A stretch of 64,000 nt of DNA from Rhodoferax sp. (GTDB taxonomy: Bacteria; Pseudomonadota; Gammaproteobacteria; Burkholderiales; Burkholderiaceae_C), in assembly GCA_019449595.1 (NCBI GenBank), contig JAGRPL010000012.1:88860-152859 (forward strand), written 5' to 3'. The position numbers and the translations under genes were made by a program. Shown here one piece after another: positions 53,249 through 62,453 of this stretch; the first letter of the stretch is position 1; each line of letters begins with the position of its first letter. The notes under the pieces were generated by a model, which was given only the letters and a program-made list of their open reading frames with translations, was not told the DNA's origin and did not search any database.

Positions 53249-54223
53249 ATGTCGCTCGAATGCAAAATACTGTGCAAACGAATTAAACTAGTCACTCAAA
53301 TGTCACTAGTCCACGATATACAAGCCGCCTCAATCGCCCAGGACTCGGACATCCCGACACTGCTTCGGATGTGCAAACTCTTGGCGGCTAGGATTTCGCA
53401 TCAAGAGTTCGCCGAGTGGGTAGATCGAGAGTTGAACGGCTACCCCAGCATCAATGACTTGCCTGACTATCGTGTAGTTCGAGTGGACTCATATGGGGCA
53501 TTTATCGGTACATTCTCTCAAGCGAGCAAACTACAAATACCAGTCACCGTGTTGCCGAAGGAACTTCAAGAGCAGTACCGAAACGCGTACATGGGTAGTA
53601 GCATCAGTGCCTACACAGCGCTTCTCTCTGGCGACAAGTCGGAAAGCCTGCAAGAGTCCTGGCCAGTCGCACTCGCCGTACACAATGCGTCAAAGCTAAC
53701 GCCCAACATGCAGTGTATTTCCGCGTGGAAAGAAATACCGATTGGCGCCATCGTTAGACTGATGGACTCAGTCAAGACCCGCGTCCTTGGCTTTGCGATT
53801 GATCTCGAACGAGAAGCTCCAAACGCAGGTGAACTCCCTATTGGCAGTCAGCCACCATTGAGTCGCGAGAAAATGACTCAGATCTTCAACACGAACATCA
53901 CGGGTAACGTCGGAAACGTCGCAAATGCCAGCTCTGATTTTAGCCAGTCGTCAAAGATCGTGGTCGAGCCTGGCAACTGGCAATCTCTCCAGGCCCGACT
54001 ACTGGAACTCGGCCTGACCTCCGCAGACACCGAAGGTCTAAAGGCCGACCTCGAACGCGCAGTTGCAGCGGAAAGCCAAAAAGAGAAAACGGAGATAGCG
54101 AGCACGTGGATTGGACGTCTCGCTGGAAAAGCCGCTACAGGTGCCGCCGGAGTCGGTATAGAAGTTGCCGCGACCGGTGTCGCAAAAGCAGTCGCGGCGT
54201 ACTTTGGCCTCGCCGGGGCCTAA
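53249..54223 (+). CDS. AbiTii-domain abortive-infection protein
   Basis: A 324-residue protein whose N-terminal domain (LLRMCKLLAARISHQEFAEW, then DRELNGYPSINDLPDYRVV) matches the AbiTii pattern, a domain found in phage-defence proteins. A disordered Asn-rich linker follows, and a Gly/Ala-rich helix near the C-terminus (ATGAAGVGIEVAATGVAKAV) may insert in membranes. The ATG at 53249 has an AAAGGG site; an internal ATG at 53300 fits the domain start equally well. First of three genes in a row. Confidence 0.75.
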   Translation: MSLECKILCKRIKLVTQMSLVHDIQAASIAQDSDIPTLLRMCKLLAARISHQEFAEWVDRELNGYPSINDLPDYRVVRVDSYGAFIGTFSQASKLQIPVTVLPKELQEQYRNAYMGSSISAYTALLSGDKSESLQESWPVALAVHNASKLTPNMQCISAWKEIPIGAIVRLMDSVKTRVLGFAIDLEREAPNAGELPIGSQPPLSREKMTQIFNTNITGNVGNVANASSDFSQSSKIVVEPGNWQSLQARLLELGLTSADTEGLKADLERAVAAESQKEKTEIASTWIGRLAGKAATGAAGVGIEVAATGVAKAVAAYFGLAGA

Positions 54224-54245
54224 TTCAACTTTAGGCATCTAAACC

Positions 54246-54725
54246 GTGAACGCAGCTGCCCTTGCAACGCTTAACGAATGCGACGCTGGCGCTCCCGTCA
54301 TCGCGGCTATCAACAGCCTACTTACAAATGACGCTTTGCTTCTGCAGATAGACGCCAACGAGAGATCAATCGCATATCGCCTCGCGATGTATCTGCAGGC
54401 TCATATTCCCGGCATGCACGTTGACTGCGAATACAACCGCGATGGCATCGATCCAAAGAAAATTCAACACTTGGGACTCTACCCGGAAGACGATGACACG
54501 GAGGCTCGCACGGCTTATCCAGACATCATTGTTCACAAACGCCAGACCGACGACAACTTCCTGGTGATCGAGTTGAAGAAGTCGACCAACTCAACGGATC
54601 GTGCGACTGATTTTGCCAAGCTTCGTGGGTACAAGAAGAACCTTGGCTTCAAGCATGCTTTGTTCCTTGAACTGGCCACGAGTGGAAAGGCAGATGTGTC
54701 AGCCGCGGAGTGGGTGGATGCTTAA
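54246..54725 (+). CDS. PD-(D/E)XK nuclease-like protein
   Basis: A 159-residue protein with the core PDIIVH (Asp93) and VIELKK (Glu109, Lys111), plus a possible helper Glu62 (CEYNRDG). This is the catalytic arrangement of restriction-endonuclease-like folds. It starts at a GTG 22 bases after the AbiTii gene and overlaps or abuts the next gene, so the three probably form one operon. Confidence 0.72.
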   Translation: MNAAALATLNECDAGAPVIAAINSLLTNDALLLQIDANERSIAYRLAMYLQAHIPGMHVDCEYNRDGIDPKKIQHLGLYPEDDDTEARTAYPDIIVHKRQTDDNFLVIELKKSTNSTDRATDFAKLRGYKKNLGFKHALFLELATSGKADVSAAEWVDA

Positions 54726-54763
54726 CGGCGCCGCTTCAGTCAAAAAAAAATAGGCAGCACAAC

Positions 54764-55600
54764 GTGGCCCACTCCGAGCGATTGACGCGATCCAACAATA
54801 GTCCGAATGTCAAAGTCGACTGCGACATAACAGCGTACGCATGGCTTGAGCACGACTCAGTGGGTCTTCTTGCTACAAGCCACGTTCAGTCCTTTGCCCT
54901 TTTCCACAACAGCGTCGTCAGGCCTTCGCTCGCAGCGCTCGATCAAGAACTTCAAGCGCTTCGGAGCAGCGATGATCCATCAAGTGTCTTCCTCGAGGAC
55001 GACTACGTCGAACTGTTCCAGAAAACTCTAGAGGGGTTCCTACTTGCGACGCAGTCCATGTGGGAGCGAGGATTGCGACAGCTCCTTACTGATCGGGATA
55101 AAAAACTGCGAGACGGAGCAAATGCTCGCGCACTTCAAAACGCACGTTGGAGTGCACCCCACGACTGTCTCCAGACTCACTTTGAGGACCTATTCGGCTT
55201 GCCGTTGACGGCGTTCGACACTTACTCTGATCTCGATCTTCTCCAATCTCTTGCGAATGCAATACGGCATGGCGACGGAGCCTCCTCGCAAAAAGTATAC
55301 AGAGCGTGCCCCGGACTCTGGTTGAACTGGTTGCAACCATGTTCGGTGATCGAAGGCGGCCCATTCACAATCCGAGTTCCACCCGATGCCCCTGCGTTTC
55401 CACCATTTGATTCAATCACTCTGCCGGAAGCACTACTGGAGCAGATGATTCAATCTGTAGTGTGGTTCTGGGATGACATTGAACACATGAGATGCAACTC
55501 CTTTCGACGAAAGCACCCGACGGTGGAGCAGAAGATCGAGCGATGGAGGGGACAGCGACGGCAGAGGTTGGCAGATCGACACTGGACGCCATCTGTTTGA
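54764..55600 (+). CDS. HEPN-like helical protein of the AbiTii operon
   Basis: About 278 residues from the GTG at 54764; a GTG at 54710 overlapping the nuclease gene would add 18. Mostly helical. YVELFQKTLEGFLLATQSMW and SLANAIRHGDGASSQK resemble the two helices of HEPN ribonuclease-type domains. However, the usual Arg-Asn-x-x-x-His reads Ala-Asn-Ala-Ile-Arg-His here, so catalytic activity is doubtful. Function not assigned. Confidence 0.5.
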   Translation: MAHSERLTRSNNSPNVKVDCDITAYAWLEHDSVGLLATSHVQSFALFHNSVVRPSLAALDQELQALRSSDDPSSVFLEDDYVELFQKTLEGFLLATQSMWERGLRQLLTDRDKKLRDGANARALQNARWSAPHDCLQTHFEDLFGLPLTAFDTYSDLDLLQSLANAIRHGDGASSQKVYRACPGLWLNWLQPCSVIEGGPFTIRVPPDAPAFPPFDSITLPEALLEQMIQSVVWFWDDIEHMRCNSFRRKHPTVEQKIERWRGQRRQRLADRHWTPSV

Positions 55601-55970
55601 CTGTTGGCGTGCCCATAGTGCAGCCCCCTGTGTCAAGGGCCTTGCCTTTGGCCACGCTTCACCTCAAACTTGAACGAGTGCTTCCTTGAGAGATGACCGT
55701 CCGCTCTGGGTCGGTTGCGGGTTCGGGCCAAGTGCTGCCATCGGCCAATGACGGCTTAGGGGCAGTGACTTTGACGCTTCCACCTGATACTATCTACCGA
55801 GTCGGAAATTCAGCTTCAGGCTGGTCTGAGTCACTCACGGCCAGGGGCCTGAATGGCTGCGGCGATCGTTACCGGTCATCCGGAGGACTGCGGCTCCAAT
55901 GGCCGCGGTGCCACCGAGACCGGGCATTCGATGTGTAGTGATGGCAAACCGGCCATGAGCGACCGGTCTG
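55601..55970. other. Gap with GGGTCG repeat and palindromic remnants
   Basis: No gene seen. Contains CCGCTCTGGGTCGGTTGCGG at 55701-55720 and several short palindromes (ATGGCCGCGG, GACCGGTC-like blocks around 55870-55970). This looks like decayed repeat DNA between cargo modules. Confidence 0.45.
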
Positions 55971-57047
55971 GTGCGGACCGTACAGGCACTCCCGACCCAA
56001 AACGGAAGTAAGCAGGCTGAAAAAGCGGACGCTCAGGTGCGTTGGGCATTAGCAGCGCCCGCCGCTATATCCATTTTGCATGCCTCTAATTGGGCTAGCA
56101 TAAGGGGACGTCCGGGGGATTTTCTGGACTCCAGAACAAAGATACTTCGCGCAATGTGCAAGGGAGCGAGCGTGGCTGACTATTTCCAATTCATGGTGGC
56201 CTATCGGACTAGGATGATTCAAGGGCCATACTTTAAGGCCGTTATCGATCCGGTAAAGATCGAAAGCTTCGCGGGGCCGCGCGTCTACCCCATACCAATC
56301 CAAGTTGCACGTATTCACCCTATTGGGGTTGAACATAAACTAGCTGAACCTGGTCAATTGTTCTTGCCCCCTGGTGATCGCTACTTGACGGTGACGTCGA
56401 GAGCCGCTACCTCCCATGGGCCAGAAACTCTAGACACTCTCGAAAATGAGATCGACAAAATCGTGACTCAAATGAGCACGCTGCTACAACCACAAATGTT
56501 TATGGAGGAGGTTTATCGAGGCACGCTCCTTAGCCCGACAAAATTCATAATCAATGCAAGCATTAGGCCGTCAGAACTCACCGAAGTATCGCAACCGTGG
56601 CTACAGTCATCTCTATCGGACATTAAGGCCACGTTAACACCGGGCAGTGACCTTGAACGAAGGTATAGCCTGATGTCCCGTTTTTACGCTAGATCGCTCG
56701 CGTATGCACATTCAGAAGAGCACTTCTTGTTGCTCTGGACAACTCTTGAAATCTTCCCGATGCAAGCCACTAGCAATATTCGACCATTAGTGCTAAAGCT
56801 AGCCGACATTTTGGGACGCACAGAGGATGATATTAGGCAACACCTGCATGTCGGCCTGCTCTATGGGTGGCGCGGAAAGCTTGTGCATGACGGAACTCTT
56901 CCCCCTATCAGAGGAAGAGCCGAACTCTTTCGTCGCCTTGAGCTCATCGTCCATTCCGTAATACGCTCCATGTGCGGTCTGCCCTATAACGGCTCACTAG
57001 ACCGTTATTGGACAGACGACCACGAAGAGCTACCGCGGCTTGAATAG
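55971..57047 (+). CDS. HEPN-domain protein (ApeA-like HEPN)
   Basis: Up to 358 residues. The C-terminal part shows the HEPN pattern: a helix with FLLLWTTLEIFPM followed by LYGWRGKLVHDGTLPP, where Arg301 and His306 form the R-x4-H motif of HEPN RNases. The N-terminal 200 residues are unassigned. The GTG start at 55971 is uncertain and has no clear ribosome-binding site; an ATG at 56153 is an alternative. It stands alone between repeat-rich gaps. Confidence 0.6.
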   Translation: MRTVQALPTQNGSKQAEKADAQVRWALAAPAAISILHASNWASIRGRPGDFLDSRTKILRAMCKGASVADYFQFMVAYRTRMIQGPYFKAVIDPVKIESFAGPRVYPIPIQVARIHPIGVEHKLAEPGQLFLPPGDRYLTVTSRAATSHGPETLDTLENEIDKIVTQMSTLLQPQMFMEEVYRGTLLSPTKFIINASIRPSELTEVSQPWLQSSLSDIKATLTPGSDLERRYSLMSRFYARSLAYAHSEEHFLLLWTTLEIFPMQATSNIRPLVLKLADILGRTEDDIRQHLHVGLLYGWRGKLVHDGTLPPIRGRAELFRRLELIVHSVIRSMCGLPYNGSLDRYWTDDHEELPRLE

Positions 57048-57454
57048 ACACTCCGGCTCTAGACACTAACTTCGGCCACTCTGCGTTGCGCTTCCGCATT
57101 GGGTCGCGAGCAAGCCGCTTGAATGTCAGCCCTGTAAACACGGCGGCAGTCCGCTCCTGGCCGGGAACGCCATTCCAGCTCGGGACTCTATAGCCGACAA
57201 GTAAGGCGCTCGCCCGATTTCGTTGGTTGGGCAGGCACCTCCTTGCATCCGACCGGCTGCTAAGGGTCGACTGCTGCGGGCCAGTTGCGGGCATTCGTCA
57301 GTGACAGCTTTGTGGACGGAAATCTGGTTAGCACATCCTAGCTATGGCGGCGTTTCAGATTTCCGCTGGAGAATTGAGGAATGCTACGGGATTGCGCCAC
57401 ACCAACAGTCGCTGATTTTTTGACTATCAAGGCAGATGGCGACGCCGACCGAGT
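57048..57454. other. Gap with two GGGTCG repeat copies
   Basis: No gene seen. Copies CCGCATTGGGTCGCGAGCAA (57094-57113) and CTGCTAAGGGTCGACTGC (57257-57274), each followed by GC-rich sequence with a GAATGTCAG or GGGCATTCG tail. Resembles remnants of a small mobile or attC-like unit. Confidence 0.45.
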
Positions 57455-59485
57455 TCACTCCGGTGAGACAAGTGCGTTCCCCAAGCCTTCCAGCAACAAC
57501 TCCACCAAGGACGGCACATCACGCGTTCGGAACAACGCTCGGTTCTGCTCCTCAGTGAGGCCGTTAAGGCAAGACAGGCCCGCTACGCCCATGTCTGAGA
57601 GGTATTTCGTCATCTCCGGATAGTCAATCCATGGCACTCCCTCTTGATCGTAGATTGTCCGCATCGCCTCCGCATGCGGCGCGTGCTTCTGGTATTCCCA
57701 GGTGAACTCATCGCGAGTACGACCTTCAATCAAATCAATGAGGAGTGCACCGGCTCCGCCATATGCCCCACACAAGTACAGTGGGCGGCCTGCCTGCAAT
57801 GTAGTGATTGCCTCTTCCACCACGCCAGGGATACGGCCCGAATACCAACTCAGCTGACGCCCGCCATGGAGCTGGGCTGTTTCGGTAGGGCCGACCTTCC
57901 CACCAATAACAATACGGGCCATCGTCTCTTTGCTTTGCTGGTCTCGCATCGCAGCCATACCACGAGCCCAGGCATAACGTCTTTCTGGGGAATCGGCGGG
58001 AAAGAACTCCGGCTCAGCAAGAAAAACCTGCGCGTCAAATTTTTCGACTCCGTCCGGTCTAGGTGTACGTATGAATGTCACCAACGTCATGAGTTCTGCT
58101 TTTCGATTAACAGGCATCTTCGCGTACGGCAACGGCCAGCCGAGGTAGTTTTCTATGCGCTGCAATTGCGGCAACGTACTCAGACTCTGATGGGCTGCAA
58201 CAAGATCAGCCAACGCCCGCGTGTAGCCATCAGACCCAATATGTCCACCGTAAGCAAGTACTGCGCCGCGAGCCAGCAAGTGGCGCGAAATCACAATCAT
58301 TGCGTCGTCTAGCTGCTCGGACAGCAATCCGTAACGCTTGATGTCGTCGCTCTCCGAAATTGAAAGCGCAATCTTCTGCTTGTCCAATATCCTATGCTCA
58401 CCAACCCTCTGCAATGGCGTTGTTAGCTTTTTTTCCAGAGGCGCAAGCGCCTCTTCCTCTTCGTCACTTAGCGGTGGATCTGGATACAGTACCGATGCAC
58501 CCATGGGAAGTGGGGCCAGAGTCAACAACTCTGGAGGCGATGAAAACACAATATCGCCGGGCTGAGCCTGACTCGCCAACACTAGCTTTGTGTGCTTTAT
58601 GCGGACAATTTCCTTGAGGAGAAAGTCCACCGCTCGCCGCGCACCGTCAGGCCCCCATGAAATCACCGGAACATTGCCGACATACGGGAAGCTTCTCACG
58701 TCCACGCCATTTAGCCCATCGACCACCACCACTGGCCGCCCATGTTTTTTTGCCAACAGAACTTCGCGGCGACACCATGGTCGGCCGCTGTAGGCAGAGG
58801 TAGCCAGAACTATCACAGCAGATGATTGAACCGCAGACTCAATGCTGTCCTTGAAGCTCTTTCCAGCTTGTATCTGCCCACTGTCAACCCATGCATGAAC
58901 AGGCTGTGTTGCTTGCAAATGTGCAATCATGGCTTCAAACAGCTTGGGCTCAAGGCCGATGTCGTGCTTTGCATGGCTGAGAAACAGGGTAACTGGGGCA
59001 TCATCCCCTCGCGACTGGCCAAGCAAGAACCGACTGATTTCAATTAACAAACGGCGTTCAAGCCACTGCTTCAATTGTGGAGCCTCTTGCAAATGAGCAG
59101 CGATAAAGTTTGTTTCGTTCAGTTGAACATGCAACGGCCAAGCACTTTTCGTGAGTTGAACTGGCAGGAATCGATGCTTCGATCCCGCGCACTGTTGGGC
59201 AAGACTGAGAACAAAGTCAGGCCAGGAGAGACGGTCCTTCTGACTACCACCGACCAGCATGAGATCATCAGCCAGCACAATGACAACGCTAAGTTGTCCC
59301 TCATCAAGATTGTGAATTGCCGGAGCCAGACCCGAGCCATCTTCACGCAGCATCACCGTCGGAACCCGCAAGCCGGGAAGTAAGGGGTCGCAGTTTAATG
59401 CCCGATGCAATGCAACTGCAAGCTCCCGAGCTTGTGCAGATTCAGGATGGAATACCAAGTGAACTAGAAGAGGTGTAGGCCGCAT
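57455..59485 (-). CDS. TIR-TIR-SLOG protein, candidate Thoeris-type effector
   Basis: A 676-residue protein. Residues 1-150 look like a degenerate TIR-like fold (LSVVIVLADDLM, no catalytic Glu seen). Residues about 164-300 are a canonical TIR domain (VTLFLSHAKHD, SAVIVLATSAYS) with the candidate NADase Glu241 in WCRREVLLAK. Residues about 370-676 resemble a SLOG nucleotide-sensing domain (IALSISESDD, AVLAYGGHIGSDGY, LYLCGAYGGAG). SLOG is the signal receptor of ThsA in Thoeris, where it is joined to SIR2; here TIR takes that place. Divergent from a ThsB-like gene 291 bases away. Confidence 0.8.
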   Translation of the reverse strand: MRPTPLLVHLVFHPESAQARELAVALHRALNCDPLLPGLRVPTVMLREDGSGLAPAIHNLDEGQLSVVIVLADDLMLVGGSQKDRLSWPDFVLSLAQQCAGSKHRFLPVQLTKSAWPLHVQLNETNFIAAHLQEAPQLKQWLERRLLIEISRFLLGQSRGDDAPVTLFLSHAKHDIGLEPKLFEAMIAHLQATQPVHAWVDSGQIQAGKSFKDSIESAVQSSAVIVLATSAYSGRPWCRREVLLAKKHGRPVVVVDGLNGVDVRSFPYVGNVPVISWGPDGARRAVDFLLKEIVRIKHTKLVLASQAQPGDIVFSSPPELLTLAPLPMGASVLYPDPPLSDEEEEALAPLEKKLTTPLQRVGEHRILDKQKIALSISESDDIKRYGLLSEQLDDAMIVISRHLLARGAVLAYGGHIGSDGYTRALADLVAAHQSLSTLPQLQRIENYLGWPLPYAKMPVNRKAELMTLVTFIRTPRPDGVEKFDAQVFLAEPEFFPADSPERRYAWARGMAAMRDQQSKETMARIVIGGKVGPTETAQLHGGRQLSWYSGRIPGVVEEAITTLQAGRPLYLCGAYGGAGALLIDLIEGRTRDEFTWEYQKHAPHAEAMRTIYDQEGVPWIDYPEMTKYLSDMGVAGLSCLNGLTEEQNRALFRTRDVPSLVELLLEGLGNALVSPE

Positions 59486-59776
59486 TTCTTACTTTCAGTT
59501 TCTATGCATTTCACGCATTCTCCCACTGCGGTGGTAGCCAAGCTTTTGAAGTCAAGCAGGTGCTTTCATTTGGAAAACCTGCAGGCGGTAAAAGCTGATT
59601 CGTACACCAACGAGGTCTGCCGAAATCATGAAACCGGTCACAGCTCTCCCAGGAGTGCGTTTCAAAGCAATGTGCCTTGGGTGGTGACTAAAGATCATTG
59701 CTACTACGGAACACAGCCACAGCCCAACAGATACACTGTGAATTGGAAATGGAATTAACAAAAGGGAGTAAAAAAA
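59486..59776. other. Divergent promoter region of the Thoeris-like pair
   Basis: 291 bases with no convincing gene; AT-rich near the thsB-like gene. Probably holds both promoters. AAAGGGAG at 59761-59768 is the ribosome-binding site of the thsB-like gene. Confidence 0.5.
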
Positions 59777-60322
59777 ATGGCCGTCTCGCACCAGGTTTTA
59801 GTCAGCTATCACCATTCACCAAGCGATCAAAAATATCGCAACGAGTTCGAGAAAATGTTTGCAGGTTCCGCCGGAGTGTTCATTTCGAAGTCGGTTCAGA
59901 TTGGCGACATTGACACTGGACTCAAGACGGACACAATTCGTGCCAAGATTAGAGATGAATACTTGCGTGACTCAACGGTTACGGTGGTATTGATTGGTGA
60001 AAACACATGGCAACGCAAACACGTTGATTGGGAGGTTTCTTCAAGCATCCGCAGTACGCTGCATAGCACGCGTTCTGGCCTCCTTGGAATCATTCTTCCC
60101 ACTCACCCGAGTTTTGGCATGACTGGATACGATGCTGGAATAATTCCGCCCCGTCTTCACGACAATGTCGTGTGCGGGTTTGCAAAAATCTACGATTGGT
60201 CGACTGACGCAGAAGCGGTAGGCAGACAGATTCACGCTGCTTTTACACGAAGGGACAAAATCGATCCCGACAACTCATACGACCATTTCATTAACAATAA
60301 GTCAGCTAATCGGTGGAAATGA
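59777..60322 (+). CDS. thsB: ThsB-type TIR protein (TIR_2/DUF1863)
   Basis: A 181-residue single-domain TIR protein of the family that senses phage and makes a cyclic ADP-ribose signal in Thoeris. It begins QVLVSYHHSPSDQKYRNEF and has TIRAKIRDEYLRDSTVTVVL, then IGENTWQRKHVDWEVSSSI with the catalytic Glu86 expected in VDWEV. Strong AAAGGGAG site. Divergently paired with the TIR-SLOG gene. Symbol given by family likeness; activity not shown. Confidence 0.82.
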   Translation: MAVSHQVLVSYHHSPSDQKYRNEFEKMFAGSAGVFISKSVQIGDIDTGLKTDTIRAKIRDEYLRDSTVTVVLIGENTWQRKHVDWEVSSSIRSTLHSTRSGLLGIILPTHPSFGMTGYDAGIIPPRLHDNVVCGFAKIYDWSTDAEAVGRQIHAAFTRRDKIDPDNSYDHFINNKSANRWK

Positions 60323-60622
60323 TGCAGCTAAAAAATTGCTTGAAAAGTGGCCTCTTGATAAATTGAAGGTCACAGCTCTGTATGTAGAGATGGAGTGATC
60401 TGCCCGGATATTTTGAGCCAATCATTCCTATGAAACTGCGGGTTTGACCCCTTGAATCTGGTTGACGACTCAAACTTGAATGGCGGCTTTGTGGCGATGA
60501 GTCGCAGTCGACCGTATTCCGCTTTGGGTCGGTGGCGCTTGTCTTTGTTTCTTCGTTTCTATTGATGTGGAGTGGGGATAGGTCCAAAATCAGGTCAAAC
60601 ACGCACCTGTATCTCGACCGCG
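60323..60622. other. Gap before tnsD with GGGTCG repeat
   Basis: No gene seen. Holds a further copy of the cargo-region repeat, CCGCTTTGGGTCGGTGGC at 60519-60536, inside CGACC/GGTCG arms. Probably also the tnsD promoter. Confidence 0.45.
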
Positions 60623-62383
60623 ATGGCAGAAATGGAATCCGCAGAACTGTTCGATCTCCCTCTATCCTTACTCGGTTGGCTGCCAGGGGAGACACTTTTC
60701 AGCCTTGTCAGTAGACAGCACGCATTCTGGGGTTACGCGAGTGCAGGTGAGACTGCCTATATTTTGTTTGGTCAGCGTCATGCCGGCATTCACCACGACT
60801 TTCCAAGCTCCTTGGATGAGTTATTCGCCAGGACGGACGGCGTGTTGGGGGTGCCGGATGAATTGGCACTGAACCGAACCCTGCTGTCCTACTATCGTCC
60901 GTTTGCGTCTGAGAGGCTAATTGCCGATTGCATTCAGATGATGCGTGGCAAGTCGGTGTCTCATCTAAAGTACCGATTGGGTCTCCTGACCAGCCGTTTT
61001 CGCGCCAATCACCCTTTGAAAGCCTGCTCCGCCTGTATGGAGCAGGATAGACATGACGCCGGCTGGGCTTACTGGCACCTGGAACATCAATATCCCGGCG
61101 TGTGGTTCTGCGAACCGCATGGCGAGCCACTTTATGAATCTACGGTCAAGTCAACAGGTGTCAACCGCTTCCAGTGGTCATTGCCAAACAGGTGCAATCT
61201 CACCCGCGATTGGGTAGAGGGTGTAACTGACGCTTCCGCTTTGAAGAAGCTGTCAAGCATGACGTTGAATCTCTTTCGAAGAAATCGCAGTCCAGGTTGG
61301 CTCGACGGTGCCCATGTGGTGCCCGTGCTGAGGGATGCGATTCTGCAAAGAGGTTGGTTGACGCCCAATGGAAATTTGCGGTCAAGTGCGTTAGCACCCA
61401 GCTACCTGGATTGGTGTCAAAGTCTGCGTGGTCCCCTGGAATTGGATGCGTTGCCCCGCACCCCGTCCGAGGCCAGTTCCCAGCTCGGACGACTGCTGCG
61501 AACATGGCGCTCTGGAACCCATCCTTTGCGCGTACTCGTGGCCGCAAGCTGGCTCTTTGATGATGCTGAATCATTTATTGTTGCGTACGGCACTGTGCAT
61601 GGTAGCCAAACACAATCACCAACCATTGAGCAATCCGGGCGTGTTTCAACTCCATTGAGCACCGTCAACAACGATGCAGTCAAAGCACAATTGGTCGCAC
61701 AAGTACGTGCAGGCATGTCAGCCACAGCTGCAGCATCTGCAATTGGCGTGACTGTTGGAACAGTGATGGCCTGGTTGGCACAAGCCAATCTCAAAGTGGC
61801 AAGACGCCCAAAGACCCTGAAAACCGGAATTCAGGAGTCATTGAAAATAGATTTGGAGCGCGGGATGGATAAATCGACTGCAGCAACCACCCACGGCGTA
61901 TCGGTTCAAGCAGTCACCCGCTTCCTTCGCACTGAGCCTAGTCTGCACCAAACATGGCAGGACGCTGTTTTCAGAAATATGCAAATCAATGCGCGTTCAA
62001 GCTGGTCCGCAGCATTGGCAAAGTATGGCCATTTGGGAAGCAGCTGGATACGCGCTCAAGATCCATCCATTTATGCGTGGTTATATCGAAATGACCGAGT
62101 CTGGCTTCAGTCAAATCAGCCACAGGTCCTGGCACGATCCACCGCTACCGCACATGTCAATTGGGATCAACGCGATCTGGCACTGAGTGCGGCGGCAGAG
62201 CAGGTTTTAGAGCGACTCACCGCCAGTCAACCTAAAAAACCATTGCAGCTCTGGCAGATATACCAAGCCATGCCGCAACTCAAGCCAAAGCTGTCGGTAC
62301 TGGAAAAGCTACCCCTGACACGACGTGTCCTCGAACGTGCATTAGGTCGCACTCGGACAAAACCACAAAAAGACCTGCTCTGA
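60623..62383 (+). CDS. tnsD: TnsD/TniQ-family target-site selector
   Basis: A 586-residue protein. The N-terminal TniQ domain has LLGWLPGETLFSLVSR and the zinc site CSAC... YWHLEHQYPGVWFCEPHGEPL (in parts CSACMEQD and WFCEPHGEPL). HTH-like segments follow (ATAAASAIGVTVGTVMAWL and STAATTHGVSVQAVTRFLR). The C-terminal TnsD block has IRAQDPSIYAWLYRNDRVWL. TnsD proteins bind the glmS 3' end and recruit TnsC, which matches this element's location. Start uncertain: ATGs at 60623 and 60632 both fit. Confidence 0.87.
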   Translation: MAEMESAELFDLPLSLLGWLPGETLFSLVSRQHAFWGYASAGETAYILFGQRHAGIHHDFPSSLDELFARTDGVLGVPDELALNRTLLSYYRPFASERLIADCIQMMRGKSVSHLKYRLGLLTSRFRANHPLKACSACMEQDRHDAGWAYWHLEHQYPGVWFCEPHGEPLYESTVKSTGVNRFQWSLPNRCNLTRDWVEGVTDASALKKLSSMTLNLFRRNRSPGWLDGAHVVPVLRDAILQRGWLTPNGNLRSSALAPSYLDWCQSLRGPLELDALPRTPSEASSQLGRLLRTWRSGTHPLRVLVAASWLFDDAESFIVAYGTVHGSQTQSPTIEQSGRVSTPLSTVNNDAVKAQLVAQVRAGMSATAAASAIGVTVGTVMAWLAQANLKVARRPKTLKTGIQESLKIDLERGMDKSTAATTHGVSVQAVTRFLRTEPSLHQTWQDAVFRNMQINARSSWSAALAKYGHLGSSWIRAQDPSIYAWLYRNDRVWLQSNQPQVLARSTATAHVNWDQRDLALSAAAEQVLERLTASQPKKPLQLWQIYQAMPQLKPKLSVLEKLPLTRRVLERALGRTRTKPQKDLL

Positions 62384-62453
62384 CGCGGATGAATGAATTT
62401 ATAAGCACATCAAATCAACAATATGTAAATATGCACTGTGATATGCTAAATGC

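Noticed and set aside
53300..54223. AbiTii start at 53300 as the only start
   Set aside because: The upstream ATG at 53249 has a better ribosome-binding site, so the longer form is listed and the shorter kept as an alternative.
57644..58312. Plus-strand frame opposite the TIR-SLOG gene
   Set aside because: No domain and no ribosome-binding site; antisense of a recognisable protein.
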